Source: Limnoperna fortunei (taxonomy: Eukaryota > Mollusca > Bivalvia > Mytilida > Modiolidae). From it: 64,000 nucleotides of DNA. Location: NCBI GenBank assembly GCA_944474755.1, contig OX104117.1, positions 75,988,926 to 76,052,925 on the forward strand. Reading direction: 5' to 3'. The position numbers were made by a program, and so were the translations under genes. This document shows positions 21,143-32,133 of this stretch, piece by piece. The notes beneath the pieces were generated by a model. That model was not told where the DNA came from and searched no databases. It saw only the letters and a list, made by a program, of their open reading frames with translations. Numbering within the stretch: the stretch's first letter is position 1; every line of letters begins with the position of its first letter.

Positions 21143-21252
21143 TGCCTCAGCATCACTAGTTACTGTCTGATAAAGTTTAACTTCAACTGGATTCTTTTTA
21201 TTTGAAAAAGGTGGTGGCCTTCCGGTGTCATTTGGGTGGACTAAAGACTGGA

Positions 21253-21576
21253 CTACATCTTCAGTCCGTTGAAGTTTAACGGATTACTTCCCCTGTTAGG
21301 TGAAGGAGACCTTGGCCTTGGGTTATACCTCTGTGGTGACCTATTTTTCGGCTTGTCACATTGAGAAATATAATGCCCTTCCAAGCCGCAATTGAAGCAG
21401 CGTCCATCCCTCGTCGGACTCTGTCCTGGGTTAGCTGTCCTGCTTGGTGACCTTGACCTGTCTGTTCTTGTTCGGCCTTTTAAAATGTCCAATATTTGTG
21501 TAATTGCCGATTTAGTCGTCTTCTGTTTTCTTAATTCTGGCCTCCAATCTGCTAATGTCGGGTGTAGCATTCTCAT
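21253..21576 (-). pseudogene. Gypsy-2 nucleocapsid: RS-rich region with one CCHC knuckle
   Basis: Carries one full zinc knuckle, 'CFNCGLEGHYISQC', between arginine/serine/proline-rich stretches ('RTRTDRSRSPSRTANPGQS', 'RSPQRYNPRPRSPSPNRGS'). It is basic and disordered, as expected of an RNA-binding nucleocapsid. It overlaps the end of the 21512-21796 frame, marking a frameshift. Confidence 0.85.
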
Positions 21577-22458
21577 TTTTGTATACGATCCTTATATTGG
21601 GTCTCGGCTGTGTCTCATCATCAATTGGTTCATCATAGTCTTCATCATTTCCTGTATGAGACTCTTGGAATGTAAACCTTTTTATGCCCACATCAAGCTT
21701 CCTTTGTCCCAAGATAACTCGCTGGTTCGTGATGGCACATTTGACATACTGTAGAGCTTGGTCTAGGCTATCTGGATCTTTATCCATAGCTGTCAAAGCC
21801 GCTTTTTTATCGGAACAGCCCTTAGGAACGCATCCATTGCCACCACCTGAATGAACGCATCTGGAGTTCCCGGGTAACCATCTGTCGCCATTTCTTGTGC
21901 TCTCTCTGCATACTCTTCTAGAGATTCTTCCTGCAGTTGCCGAAGGTCCTGAAGTTGCCTTCGGACAATATGGGGGAGGTCTCTACTTCCGAATCTTTCA
22001 TTCAGTTTTTTGCAGATAGCTTGATAATCCTCCTGAATTGCTGTTGATCTGGATGTGAAAACTTTAAGTGCCTTATCTCTGAGACACTCTATTAGTTTAT
22101 CTAGTCTCTGTTGATTTGTCCAATTATATCTATTGGCGATGTGATTGAACTGCACAAAATATGGGCGCCAATCATTTCTGCCGTAATAAGTGGCCATTTT
22201 CGGAGGTAAAGGGCCACTTGATTTATTAGGTAACACCTGGTCTGTTGAATGGAGGGGTTTACTTATATGTGTGGATTTCTTCCACGAGTCTTGTGACTCT
22301 GACTTTATTGTTTCTAGATATTTATTGGAATTGATGTCTGAGGAGAGCTTTCCGTAGGCTCCCTCGAATGATGCTTCTTCTTCCATTTTTTTCAATCTGA
22401 TGTCTCGCAATTTGATCTCTTGACATAAAGTCTCTTCCCTGTCTCTGAATTCCCTCAT
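21512..22458 (-). pseudogene. Gypsy-2 Gag capsid region (two frames)
   Basis: Frame one (21793-22458, 221 codons) has an N-terminal coiled-coil-like charged stretch, then the capsid domain: 'WRPYFVQFNHIANRYNW', 'LRDKALKVFTS', 'LNERFGS', 'LEEYAERAQEMATDGYP'. Frame two (21512-21796, 94 codons) continues the capsid C-terminus ('SLDQALQYVKCAITNQR') and an acidic linker. They meet at a one-base shift near 21795. Between 22460 and 22650 the frame is interrupted but remains lysine/asparagine-rich and helix-like. Confidence 0.82.
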
Positions 22459-22647
22459 AAATTTATCGTACTTCTCGTTTTGTTGCTGAACATAATTTTC
22501 ATGTTGTTTATTTTATTCATGCTCTGTATTTTTTAATTTAATTTTGAAATCAAGAGTGATATCTGCTAATTTTTATCATAAGCTGCTTGCATATTGTTTT
22601 TGTCTTTTTTTATTGATTCTAGTTCGTTTTTTAGTATGTCAATTGTA

Positions 22648-22923
22648 TTAGCCATGTGCTGAAATTTTTCTTTCTCTGTTGATGTTTCTAAAGTCTCTTC
22701 TATTGTTTCTGGCTCTTTTTAAGACTGTAATTACACCAGCTTGTATTAATGGGTCCCACATCGTGTTTGGAATGTCTGACATAAGTTTTAAATCTTCAAG
22801 AGTAAGAGGGGAACGCTTCTCTTGTCTTCTTTTTATAATCTTGTTTGCCCTCTTATCACTGATACCTGATATCTGTTTTAATTGTTCGAATGTTGCTGTG
22901 TTTATATCGATAGGCGTCGACAT
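22648..22923 (-). pseudogene. Gypsy-2 Gag N-terminus: helix-hairpin-helix (ComEA-type) domain
   Basis: The first Gag ORF after the leader starts at a Met at 22923 and runs 91 codons. Residues about 5-35 read 'IDINTATFEQLKQISGIS' then 'DKRANKIIKRRQEK', the classic helix-hairpin-helix pattern (DINTA...EL...GI...A..II..R) of ComEA-like DNA-binding domains. A second hairpin-like part 'LTLEDLKLMSDI' follows. The frame ends at 'ISAHG', and coiled-coil Gag sequence continues in another frame. HhH domains bind nucleic acid backbones without sequence preference; in a Gag it may assist RNA/DNA packaging or nuclear targeting (inference). Confidence 0.75.
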
Positions 22924-23558
22924 AGCTGTTTATTGCTGACAAAATACGTGAGAAGTGCTCAAACCAATTTGTAGGTAAGGGATCAATTGTATTTGCGTTA
23001 ACAAATCAACACATCGCTCACGTTTATGTTTATTGACCAAAATGTACAAAAAACTAGTTATCCTCAAATACCGATAGAAAACTATTGAATCAACAAAATA
23101 CTTGAAAACAATAATGACATCAGACGATCTGACGCACAAAATTGTCACATAAGGTTGTTGGTTTCAATTTCCAATACACAAATTTGTGAAAGCAATTTCC
23201 GTACAAATTGATTTTTGAGAATGAAATCGGCTGTAAAATGGAAGGAAAAATTAATAAATCTATCTGTATTATTTTCCTATAGGGGCCAACTTCAACAAGA
23301 TTTTTTAATTGTTTGAAAAAAAGGGGGGGGATATTCAGAAATATTTTGAGTCTGACGTCTAGATTAATAAAAAAAAATCGACAATACCAGAATCGCACTT
23401 TAATATAAATGCAATATTATAGTAATATAATGAACATATAATTAATCGACGTTCAATATCGCGAGGGGTAAAAATGGTATTTCCACCCGCGAAACAAATC
23501 AAAATCAAAATATAACTTGAAATATGTCGCGCATATATGTAAATGTGGAATCGGTACG
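22924..23558 (-). other. Gypsy-2 leader (5' untranslated internal region)
   Basis: About 0.6 kb between the primer-binding site and the first Gag Met. AT-rich, no coding pattern; a G9 run near 23323 is the only notable tract. Confidence 0.6.
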
Positions 23559-23571
23559 ACTTCTGACACCA
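23559..23571 (-). other. Gypsy-2 tRNA primer-binding site
   Basis: On the minus strand 'tggtgtcagaagt' begins one base after the 5' LTR end '...cattaca'. It starts with TGG, complementary to a tRNA CCA end. Confidence 0.8.
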
Positions 23572-23572
23572 C

Positions 23573-23735
23573 TGTAATGAATGGCGAGTATATATGGTAG
23601 ATTTAAATATTACCTGAGGAGTAAGACAGTCTGACGATCGTCTTCACAGGTCCACTTCAGGTATTCGTATATGCAATCCCGATTCTACTGTAGTTTATTT
23701 AGTTGTATATTTCTGGTCTGGCTATTACCACAACA
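23573..23735 (-). repeat. Gypsy-2 5' LTR
   Basis: 163 bp, near-identical to 15288-15459. It lacks 9 bp that the other copy has next to its 'tgttg' start. Confidence 0.9.
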
Positions 23736-24030
23736 CATATAATATACGCAATAACAAGATAGATAATGAATGATACATAACATAAAATATATGAATTTTA
23801 AACTTGTTTAACTACATATGAATTATCACAAAGTGTTATATATACAATTAACACGCTATTTACTGGTATTTGAAATAAAATAATCAAGTAACACAATTAA
23901 GTCATATATATGGTACGAAACGGTCAATGTCGAAATAGCATATGGTACGAACTGGAAAAATCTTGGTACGAAATGGTAAATTTGGGTACGTAATGGTCAT
24001 GGTACGAAATGGACATAGTACGAAACGACT

Positions 24031-24477
24031 AGACATCTTTGGTAGCAAAAAGATGCCAATGGGGAAGATGTAATTCTGACAGTAGATATAGTCATAAAGA
24101 TTATATGACAAATGTGTTTTTGTCTCTTTTCCAAATCCTCATATAAACAAGGATTAATGTTTAAACTGGATAAAGAAATGTGGAAGACCTTTTGAACAAT
24201 TAAATATCAACAAGATAGACAAATACAAATAGTTTGTTCAAAGGTAATTAAACTTTATTTATATTGAATAAATGATTTTAATAATTAATAATAACATTAT
24301 TATTATAATATAATGATAATCAAACTGAACAAATGTGATCTGGTTTTGATTTATTATTTATTGTGAGCTAAATTACTTCCATTTCATTATTGTTTAAACA
24401 GCTTTTCATTAACCTTTCTTATTATTATAATTATAGTGCTAAATAAATGTAATTATAGTTATTATCTTTTTATTCAA
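24031..24477. other. AT-rich noncoding stretch
   Basis: No gene, repeat or structured site that I can support. Confidence 0.6.
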
Positions 24478-24982
24478 ATGGTCCAACTAGTGATTTTCCA
24501 GACCCAATAACTGCTGACCCTTATGATTTTCAAAAACCAAGAAAACGACCAAAAGAAAGGGAATTTTTGCCTGTTAAAGCTACAATATCGGCAGCAGAGA
24601 CACTTGTAAATCTTCAAGATGATGAGCAGCTTTCATGTTCGACTTCAGATCAAAATGAACCTGTTTTGTATATTGCTGAACCTTTACCAGAGCTAAATCC
24701 AATACCTCCAGAAGATCCATTTGACTTTGGGAACTATGATCTGTTTTGCGAAAATTGTGGCTATAAACTTGAATTTAGGTACAATCTTAAGAAAAACATA
24801 AATTCCAAAGACATAATTTTATTAAAGAAATATTATCAACTGACAAAGCGTGTTTCCATTACACTGGCGTTCCAACTGTAAAAGTTTTAAAAAGTATTTA
24901 TTCCTGGATTGAACCCGCAGCTAAAGGTGTAAAACTATGGAACAGGGACTACAAAAGGACACCATTATGGAAGTTTTAAACG
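24478..24982 (+). pseudogene. DDE-type DNA transposase remnant (THAP/IS4EU-like, tentative)
   Basis: An open stretch reads through 'ADPYDFQKPRKRPKEREFL', an acidic middle, and a Cys-pair region 'LFCENCGYKLEFRYN'. It then moves by one frameshift into 'CFHYTGVPTVKVLKSIYSWI' at about 24848-24907. The 'fyTGlp...vf..l...i' stretch directly preceding the nuclease is typical of eukaryotic DDE_4-type (IS4EU/Harbinger-related) transposases, as also seen next to THAP domains. The catalytic core itself is absent; the fragment ends at a stop near 24979. The family assignment is from motif memory. Confidence 0.5.
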
Positions 24983-25117
24983 GGACCCAATCATGTACTG
25001 AATTATTAAATCAGACCTATTCATACATTTTATTGCTGCACATCCCCATTGACAAAATAGTACATTCACTACAAAAATGATCAAGTGATGTTAATGGAAC
25101 ACGTTGTTTGTAAAATA

Positions 25118-25424
25118 ACTGTGGTTGACATAGGCTTAACTTGTTCAAGATGAGAATTTCGGCATGAATATATTTAGATAATTTATACCCAATGATATAT
25201 TTTTCAATGAAAAAAGCTACCCTTTCATATATTTTGGAGAGGTAAAAAAGGGACCCATTCGGGCCGCACATTCGTATTACCTTATATATACCAAGTTACC
25301 CCCCCCCCAAAAACCGTGTTTTTACCCTTCTAAAATATATATGAAAAGGTATATATTTTCCTTGAAAAATATATCATTGGGTAGTTAGCCCCAATTCTCA
25401 TCGTAAGCTTATGTTACCACGGTG
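25118..25424. mobile_element. Foldback / MITE-like inverted-repeat element
   Basis: Arms of about 120 bp at 25118-25250 and 25305-25424 are diverged reverse complements: 'caatgatatatttttcaatg' on the left matches the reverse complement of 'aaaatatatcattg' on the right, and both ends read 'gtggt...acata(a/g)gct' inward. A short spacer with a C9 run separates them. No ORF, so it is non-autonomous. Confidence 0.68.
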
Positions 25425-25660
25425 ATTAAACAAATAAAATTCTCTATTAAATCACTTAATATAAATTATTGTCAAATAAACCAATATCACATGTGTCATG
25501 CAGTTATGCGTGTTAACTGTGTTGATAGGAATACCCCAGGTTAGAATTGGGTGCGATTCTCTGCTGCAAAAAGAGGAAATAAACAATATGAGAAATTCTT
25601 AAAGATGTTATGTCTTAAGATGTCGCTTTAATTTGTTTTATAAACAGGACTTTTTTGTCG

Positions 25661-26204
25661 AATTTAATAATTGCCCCGTGCCGGATCCGGGTGGCTAAAA
25701 GAATAGACCGCAGTCGCGCTAGCTTATCGTAAAAGGCGACTAAATAGCGCCCAGTACCCTGACCGGCGTGTCAGGTCGGTTTGCCTAAAAGACCGACTGG
25801 GATGTGTGCCCCAGGTGGTTGAATGGGGTACCCCTGGCAAGCTGGGGTTGTCAGGCCATAATACGGAAAACCTGACCGCAAACCATATTAGTGCACAGTG
25901 TTGGGAAAAATGCCACGTTCCTCGCACGTTAAAGAACGCTGCTGCAGTATTCGCTATGAGTAGGGATTTCGATCCCTCTACAGGAGGCTAAATTACCCGA
26001 CCCTATCCATCCTCCCATTTGCCAGTGGCAATCTAAAATCCGTTTTCCCTATTTTTCCTTGTGTCCCTTCCCATTTTCATTCATCATCATTTCATGTTCA
26101 TTTGATCATCCATTTCATGTTCATCGCCTGAATATAGCTGAAATATTGCTGCTCGGGCGTTAAACACCATTAATCAATCAATCAATCAATCTAATTTAAT
26201 AATT
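25661..26204 (+). mobile_element. SINE-like element, second family, with 12-bp target duplication
   Basis: The body is 25673-26192, starting 'gccccgtgccggatccggg' and ending '...gggcgttaaacaccatt' with an (AATC)n tail. Perfect 12-bp direct repeats 'aatttaataatt' lie at 25661-25672 and 26193-26204. The last ~50 bp ('tagctgaaatattgctg') resemble the 3' end of the tRNA-headed SINEs in this window, implying mobilisation by the same or related LINE. I do not recognise the head type. Confidence 0.85.
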
Positions 26205-26584
26205 CAATATATGATTAAGTTCAACGTCCGAAAATATCATGAAGATTAGGATGGTTTTTTAAATGTTCGTCCGCAGACCTGTACCTAAAAATATCCTTAG
26301 TTACCCCCGTGCACACGATAAAGATACGCATCATAAACTGATTCGGATATTTACCTATTAACGTCTATACACACAACTTGGAAATATTATGAGGACAACT
26401 GAAATTTTAAAAAAATGTGAGTAATGTTTTATATATTGTTTACAGAGTGTCTAAATGTATTCTGCAAATTGTTTTCAGTAATATTTTAAGCTGTACTTTT
26501 ATTTCGTTCGTCAATGAAATATAAAAATATAACATAAACTGAAGAAGACAAATTTAAATTTACATACTGGACCGGGGTCAAAAT

Positions 26585-26690
26585 ACTTTCGACGGGAAAA
26601 ATGTTTCCGAGTATTTTGTTTATTTATGAACGGCAATTTGAACCACCTAGTCAAAATTTTTGCGGGTCTTCTCTTAAAACTTGAATTTTT
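26585..26690 (-). pseudogene. Short Gypsy-1-like gag fragment
   Basis: Resembles 6255-6360 of Gypsy-1 at nucleotide level ('gggtcttctcttaaaa' with similar flanks). Too decayed to translate. Confidence 0.5.
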
Positions 26691-27099
26691 GGATTTTCGT
26701 GACATTTGGACCGTAACGGCGTCATCAGGAAATAACTATTATCTGCTTTTTACTCAACCGTAAAAAAATTTACTATGTCTTCCAATAGACAGTTGTAAAA
26801 AAAATTAATAAAGGTAACGATATATAGCATCTCAATAGAAAAATGTCTACTTTCACTATTAATTTTTGTTTTAAGAATTCCGGCCGCCCCGAATTTCTGG
26901 AAAACCCCAACATATTGATCAATTTACATTCCAAAAATGAATCGTCATCAGATGAAGCATTAGGGTACGTTATTTTTAGAAATAGGACAAACAAACTTGC
27001 AATTATCTTCACTTCCGTTATAAATGTTAATAGTGTCTCTGATGTTTTATTACAAGGTTAGCTTTTTTAAAAATCTGTAACCGAGACAGTAAGCTTTTT

Positions 27100-27795
27100 A
27101 GAAAAGCTAAACTTGTCTAGATATTAGGTGCATTACTCATTTTATGGATATTATTAATGTATCTGTTGTCTGTAGGATATGTAAGCAATGTACCTTTTAA
27201 GGACATTGTTTAAACTATTAACCAATGGTGCTTGTGAGATTTAAATACCTGTCGTTAAGGTATGTAATGATAATATTGCTCAGATTTATTTTCTGCTAAA
27301 AAGTAATACATGTATACCTACATATTTTTTGTTAAAACATGTACATGTACTAGTAGTTATTTTGCTGTATACATGTACACTGTGCATACAGGATGTATGC
27401 TGTATTTTTTTTATCTATATTTGTAGCCTTTTATAAAATCGCGAAATTAAAAAAAAACTTTTTTAATTCAGATGACAATGCCTTAAGTAAATAAGTAAAT
27501 ATGTTTTCGGAAAAATTGATTAGTTGGAGCAAGGACTGAAAGGTTGGATTAAAATTAAACAGAAATCTACGTCATGCACTGAATGAAATAGAAGTCAATA
27601 TGTCGAACGTAACATTACTACTCTAAAATACTAAAAAGCTAACCGTGTCTTAGCTGTATTACCCATTTTATGGGGTTTATTAAAGTATCTGTTGTTTGTA
27701 CTTTCAATGTAGGATAAACAATGTACCTTTTAATGACATTATTTACGCTAAACTAATAACCAACGGTGCTTGAGAGATTTAAATACCCGTCATCA
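27100..27795 (+). repeat. Diverged direct duplication (27110-27262 and 27640-27795)
   Basis: Both copies contain 'cattttatgg', 'gtatctgttgt', 'caatgtaccttttaa' and 'agatttaaatacc' in the same order and spacing. The first is preceded by the hairpin 'agctttttagaaaagct', which also occurs at the right edge of the 7644-10945 insertion. Probably parts of one dispersed noncoding repeat. Confidence 0.65.
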
Positions 27796-28059
27796 CTTCA
27801 GACGTGCTTTATGAAAAATAATTAAACAAAAATTGACTCCCTGAACAAAAATTCAAAAAGAGCGGTAAAAATATGTGTTGTGTTCTATTTGCATCAATAC
27901 CGGAACGAAAATAAAGATATAGAAAATATAATTTTTCCCCAAACAGCTTTAAAAAGTAGGGAGATTTTAATACAATGTTTACTTGCTCACTGACCAATGA
28001 GCTGAATGAAATAGAAGTCAATATGTGGAACGTAACCTTAAGTCTGATTACAATCCCGA

Positions 28060-28440
28060 TTCAACCAACGAAAATATCGAAATTTCAGTACACATGCTAG
28101 TGAGATCCAGACGTAAACCAATGATATGACAGAACTGTTTAAGATTTAATGAACCACCCAATCAAGTAACAGATAGCCATTTACTCTGAAGACTGTTCGT
28201 CATTTGATTATGTATACAATCTCCCATGGGAGACAGTAATAACAACCCCGATTTAAACCAAGAATATATCGAATTTTTAGTACACATACTAGTGCGATCC
28301 TGATATATATACCATTGATATGACAAAGATATTTATATATTTAATGAACCACCCAATCAAGTAACAGATTATCATTTACTCCATATACTGTATCATTTGA
28401 GTCTGTATACCGGCTCCCATGGGGTATAAATCGTCCAAGG
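28060..28440 (+). repeat. Tandem duplication of a ~188-bp unit
   Basis: Two successive diverged copies share 'aatgaaccacccaatcaagt', 'agtacacat(a/g)ctagtg' and 'ctcccatggg' at matching positions. No ORF. Confidence 0.75.
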
Positions 28441-28549
28441 TAAAAGATGTTGCAGACTCCAAGAAGGTTTTTACTATTAATTTTTGCACATGTTCTGCAA
28501 TTTATAAGAATAACTCAAGCATCGAGGATATTTTTATTAAATTGTTCAA

Positions 28550-28815
28550 CAACTGGCCAATCATCTAATTGAGGGAACGCATCTTCTTCAATGTTTTATA
28601 ACCTCTCAGCGTACAATTGAACACTTTCATTTGGTCTCTGTTTAGTTTTTCTTAATATGGAAAAAGCCTTATGTCGGTAAATTATAGCATCGAATATAGT
28701 TGTCATATTCCCTTTTATCTCATTCCAAATAGGGTTTTCCATCGTATTTTTTGGTCCGTGATGTACCTCCTTAATCAGTCTACAACAGATCCTGTACAAT
28801 TTTGATACGCGACCT
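28550..28815 (-). pseudogene. Gypsy-1-related Gag fragment
   Basis: The minus strand reads 'ILRKTKQRPNESVQLYAERL', nearly identical to the Gypsy-1 capsid segment at 6386-6661, then stops. Flanking DNA ('tttgatacgcgac') also matches Gypsy-1, showing that a gag piece of the same family sits here without the rest of the element. Confidence 0.82.
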
Positions 28816-29067
28816 GGGGAACATATATAATTACATTGACAGCGTTGAAATTTCTCGGTGAAATAAATTCTAGTAAATCACTTTTGAAAGAAATTGAGTT
28901 TTTTCACACCCTGGAAGCGAGGTCACAATGAATTTCGAATTTCTTTAACGACATCGCTAAATATTGACGCGCAAGATTATTCAAAACGAAGTTCCTCTAA
29001 GTTTTCGGCGACATATTAAATATTCGTCAATTTAATAAACGAGATAATCAATAACGCATCGTTAATA

Positions 29068-29360
29068 TTGAAAATATGATTTTGTTTGTTTGGTTGAATG
29101 GTGCTTAACGCCACATTCAGCAATATCACGTTGTCTAATTTTTATTGCGGGAGGAAGCACGAGTACCTAGAGAAAAACCGACCTTCAGTTGGATAACTGG
29201 CAATATTTGAATTAAGATTGGAGTCGAGTGCACCCTGCCCTCGCAGTGAGACTTGAACCCCTAACCTCTTGCAGTGTTGATAGAACGCGTCATCGTGATA
29301 ATTAGTACACAGACAAACTACATTAACCACGTGGCTACCGAGGCCCCTTGAAAATATAAT
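29068..29360 (-). mobile_element. tRNA-derived SINE (copy 2)
   Basis: Same family as 8883-9151, more decayed. The tRNA-like head lies at the right ('ggggcctcggtagccacgtgg' less one base) and the tail '...gcgttaagcaccattcaacc' at the left. Target duplication of 13 bp with one mismatch: 'ttgaaaatatgat' (29068-29080) and 'ttgaaaatataat' (29348-29360). Confidence 0.87.
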
Positions 29361-30164
29361 CACTCGTGCCGAAAATCACTCAGATTAAGTGCACTTAATT
29401 TATCTGAAGCATTCTATATGCCACTCGTGATCACATCTTCAATATTCACACTACACATTGAATTTTCTTTGATTCTCGTCACTTCTTAATATTTGGTTCT
29501 CATCTGTTGATTGGTTTAAAATAATAGGCCATAAACAAAAATAATGTCGTTATCAAAAATAATGACGTCATTAACAATAACAACTTCCATTTACCGCGCG
29601 CGTATTCACGTCACCAATCTCCACGCAAAGGATTCTAGGTATCCTACGTCAACCACAATCACATCTGCCATACTATTGGTTGACATTATGAGATATCTTT
29701 CATGGCGGATAAGATTCGCGTACAAACACAGTAATTTCAAAGTAAAACTGTCTCAAAAGTAAATAAATTAACTATATAAAAATAAATAAGATCTCGTGTA
29801 TCATTTTACAAACATAGTTCTTTGTTTACGGGCAGACGACAAATGTAGTCCCGCAGTAAATGGAGGATGACGTGTGGCAGAGGTTATATCTGGGAAGCAG
29901 TTATGTTCTCTTTGCCGGAGTGTCACGTCAGAACAATAAAATTGTTTAATTTAGTGCTACATAATCTTGAGTACTCTTGGATTATCGAATTTATCCAATC
30001 TCAATAGTTAAATTATGCAATTTTAAGTCCTTGCCAATGACATTGACTGTTGCAGTAAGTGGATCTATTGGGGTGCTAAAATGGTCCTTGTATTTTTAGA
30101 ATGTATTGTATTTTAAGGTCAACGATTGATATAATACTACATGTAATTGCTTTATTTAACTATT
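29361..30164. other. Noncoding stretch
   Basis: No supported gene. CpG-containing sequence at about 29595-29720 is less AT-rich than its surroundings, and a 28-codon ORF begins at 29870; neither is enough to call a promoter or gene. Confidence 0.45.
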
Positions 30165-30284
30165 CAGATATACAGGTAACTAATTGAGATATACAGGTAA
30201 CTATTCAGATATACAGGTAACTATTCAGATATACAGGTAACTATTCAGATATACAGGTAACTATTCAGATATACAGGTAGGTTG
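30165..30284 (+). repeat. 20-bp minisatellite, about 6-7 copies
   Basis: Unit 'ctattcagatatacaggtaa' in head-to-tail copies. The same unit in the same orientation forms a larger array at 45034-45234. Confidence 0.92.
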
Positions 30285-31955
30285 GTTCCCGACGTAATAT
30301 TCAGTATGCCTTCGGAATATACAAATATAACGGTCGGTATTAGCTAACGATGACCTTGAACTTGAGAACCTTGGTTCCCTGTTAAAGGATTGTCAACCGG
30401 GTACCAGATGGGAAAACCCCACAACAACGATGGCGTCTGTATCGAAAGCAGACGAAATTAATTATATTCGCATGATAAAAATTATGCCAGTTAAATATGA
30501 AAAATAAATAAATAGAAAAATAATAACGGCGTGCATAAATTATGATGTTGAGGCTGTTTTACTTACAGGATACAGCAAAACCGTAATAAATTCAAGCAAC
30601 GTATCTTATTTCGTAACACTTTTACCTCCACTGTTCACAGTCAGTTATATATGAAAAATATGTAATTTATATCACTGCACATGGTAACTGGACATAGTAT
30701 ACCTTTAAAACCAAACAAAAGTAAAAATTCTGTGAAGTGTCACATTCAGCATAAAATTTAAACATTGAATGTTCTTGACCAATATATGCTGAAAAATAAT
30801 AAAACATTGAGTGCAGTGATTGGAAGAATATTTTGAAAATGAAATGGCTCAAGAAAGCATGCAAAAGAAGCAAAAATACTGTAGTCGGAGTTCCTGGAAT
30901 TTAGAGATTTAATAATTTCATTTTGTCAAACATTCAGGGTTGTGAAATTTCAAGTTATTAACAATAAAGACAAAGGAGTAATCTTGATTATGTGATTTCT
31001 TTATGTATATTTGGTCTAATAAGCTTGGAATTTTTTACCCCCACAAATTTAAAGTCTGTGTTTATTTTGCAGACTCCATTTTTACCCAACATATTGTATT
31101 GTTATTACAACTGGCTTGAATGGTATTAATTTCATTCTATATTGATGTAGTGATAGATTAAGAAATGATAAAAGTATGAAATAGGTAAAAAAATGAACAT
31201 GTGAACAGTTAAACACATTAATTCAATTTTGTATACAGTTATAAATGCAAAATAAAGTATCAAGAAAATGTCTTGGCCTCACCTTCAGAATTAACTTTTT
31301 ATCAAATTGTTAATTTATTACATTTTTGCCAATTTAAATTATTAGAAATAAATGATTGGGGACTGGGTATTTATATAACAATTACTTTGGTAGGTGTTAC
31401 ACCCAGATTATGTCCCGATTCTCTTGGCATTGACAATAATTGAAATTGCAAATGTGTAATCAAAATGTTTTGTACATACATGTACTTTGTGATCATTTTC
31501 AGTATGTTTAATCCTTTGCCATAAATTGATGGGTGTATTATTAAATTATAATACCAACCCCATTTAAAATTAAGAATCAAGAGTAATAAGTAATAATAAT
31601 ATTTAGAAAATAGATTTTAATGTTAAGCGAGTCCAATCTCTATCACACACAATAATTTTTGTGGGCTTTACGTTTGATAACATTGTACATAAATGTTTCT
31701 CCTATATAAATCAAATATTTTACCGTCACAAATTCAGTTTAACTGCGCGTTAGTGGTCTCTACTAATACATTGTATCAGTCCAATCAGAACAAGCTTACC
31801 AAGTGATGTCTAATGTCATTTTCTGTTTGTTGCAAATTTTTATTTTCCTTTTTCCTTGTTGTTTGTCTAAATCACAGCATTTTTCCTTTGCAAAATTACT
31901 GAATATTTCTTTTATCATTTTGTAGAATGAGTGGTATAACTGAAACAGTATAATT
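30285..31955. other. Noncoding AT-rich stretch
   Basis: No gene or repeat that I can support. Confidence 0.55.
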
Positions 31956-32025
31956 ATATATCCTAAGCGACATCACGCGAGAAGTCACGAGATCTACCAA
32001 TTTAAATCATTCTTCGAAACGCAGT
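31956..32025 (+). repeat. Split direct repeat A1
   Basis: 70 bp including 'cctaagcgacatcacgcgag', identical to A2 at 36935-37004. It marks the left end of the YR element. Confidence 0.92.
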
Positions 32026-32133
32026 CGGCGAGGACAGACGCTCTCCTGTCCTCTCCATTTCGCGGCACTTTTGACCACGTGCAACTCGTTGTTTTCTATT
32101 AAACGACTTCAGTAATTAGCCATTCCTTTTAAT

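Larger units (their letters stand above)
15288..23735 (-). mobile_element. Gypsy-2: 8.4 kb Ty3/gypsy element with HhH-Gag and a downstream TatD-like ORF
   Basis: Minus-strand order: 5' LTR, primer site, Gag (helix-hairpin-helix, capsid, zinc knuckle), protease, RT, RNase H, integrase, TatD-like ORF, polypurine tract, 3' LTR. The LTRs are 172 and 163 bp, differing by a 9 bp indel and about two substitutions, so the insertion is fairly recent. A 4-bp target duplication CATA flanks it (15284-15287, 23736-23739). The 785-codon RT-RNaseH frame is open, but Gag, protease-RT junction, integrase and TatD each carry a stop or frameshift. Confidence 0.92.
15034..24030. mobile_element. TA-flanked DNA transposon (MITE-like) with inverted iteron arrays, split by Gypsy-2
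   Basis: The outer ends are inverted: 'gtcgtttcgtaccatgtcc' starts at 15036 and its diverged reverse complement ends at 24028, each flanked by the dinucleotide TA. Inside each end lie about six copies of a 'ttcgtacca' motif (15036-15130), and their reverse complement 'tggtacgaa' (23911-24028). Removing Gypsy-2 leaves only about 0.55 kb and no ORF, so this is a non-autonomous element. A TA duplication fits Tc1/mariner-type integration, but other TA-targeting families are possible. Confidence 0.68.

Noticed and set aside
29870..29957. 28-codon ORF starting MEDDVWQRLYLGSSY
   Set aside because: Too short, no splice partner or conserved motif; cannot be told from chance.
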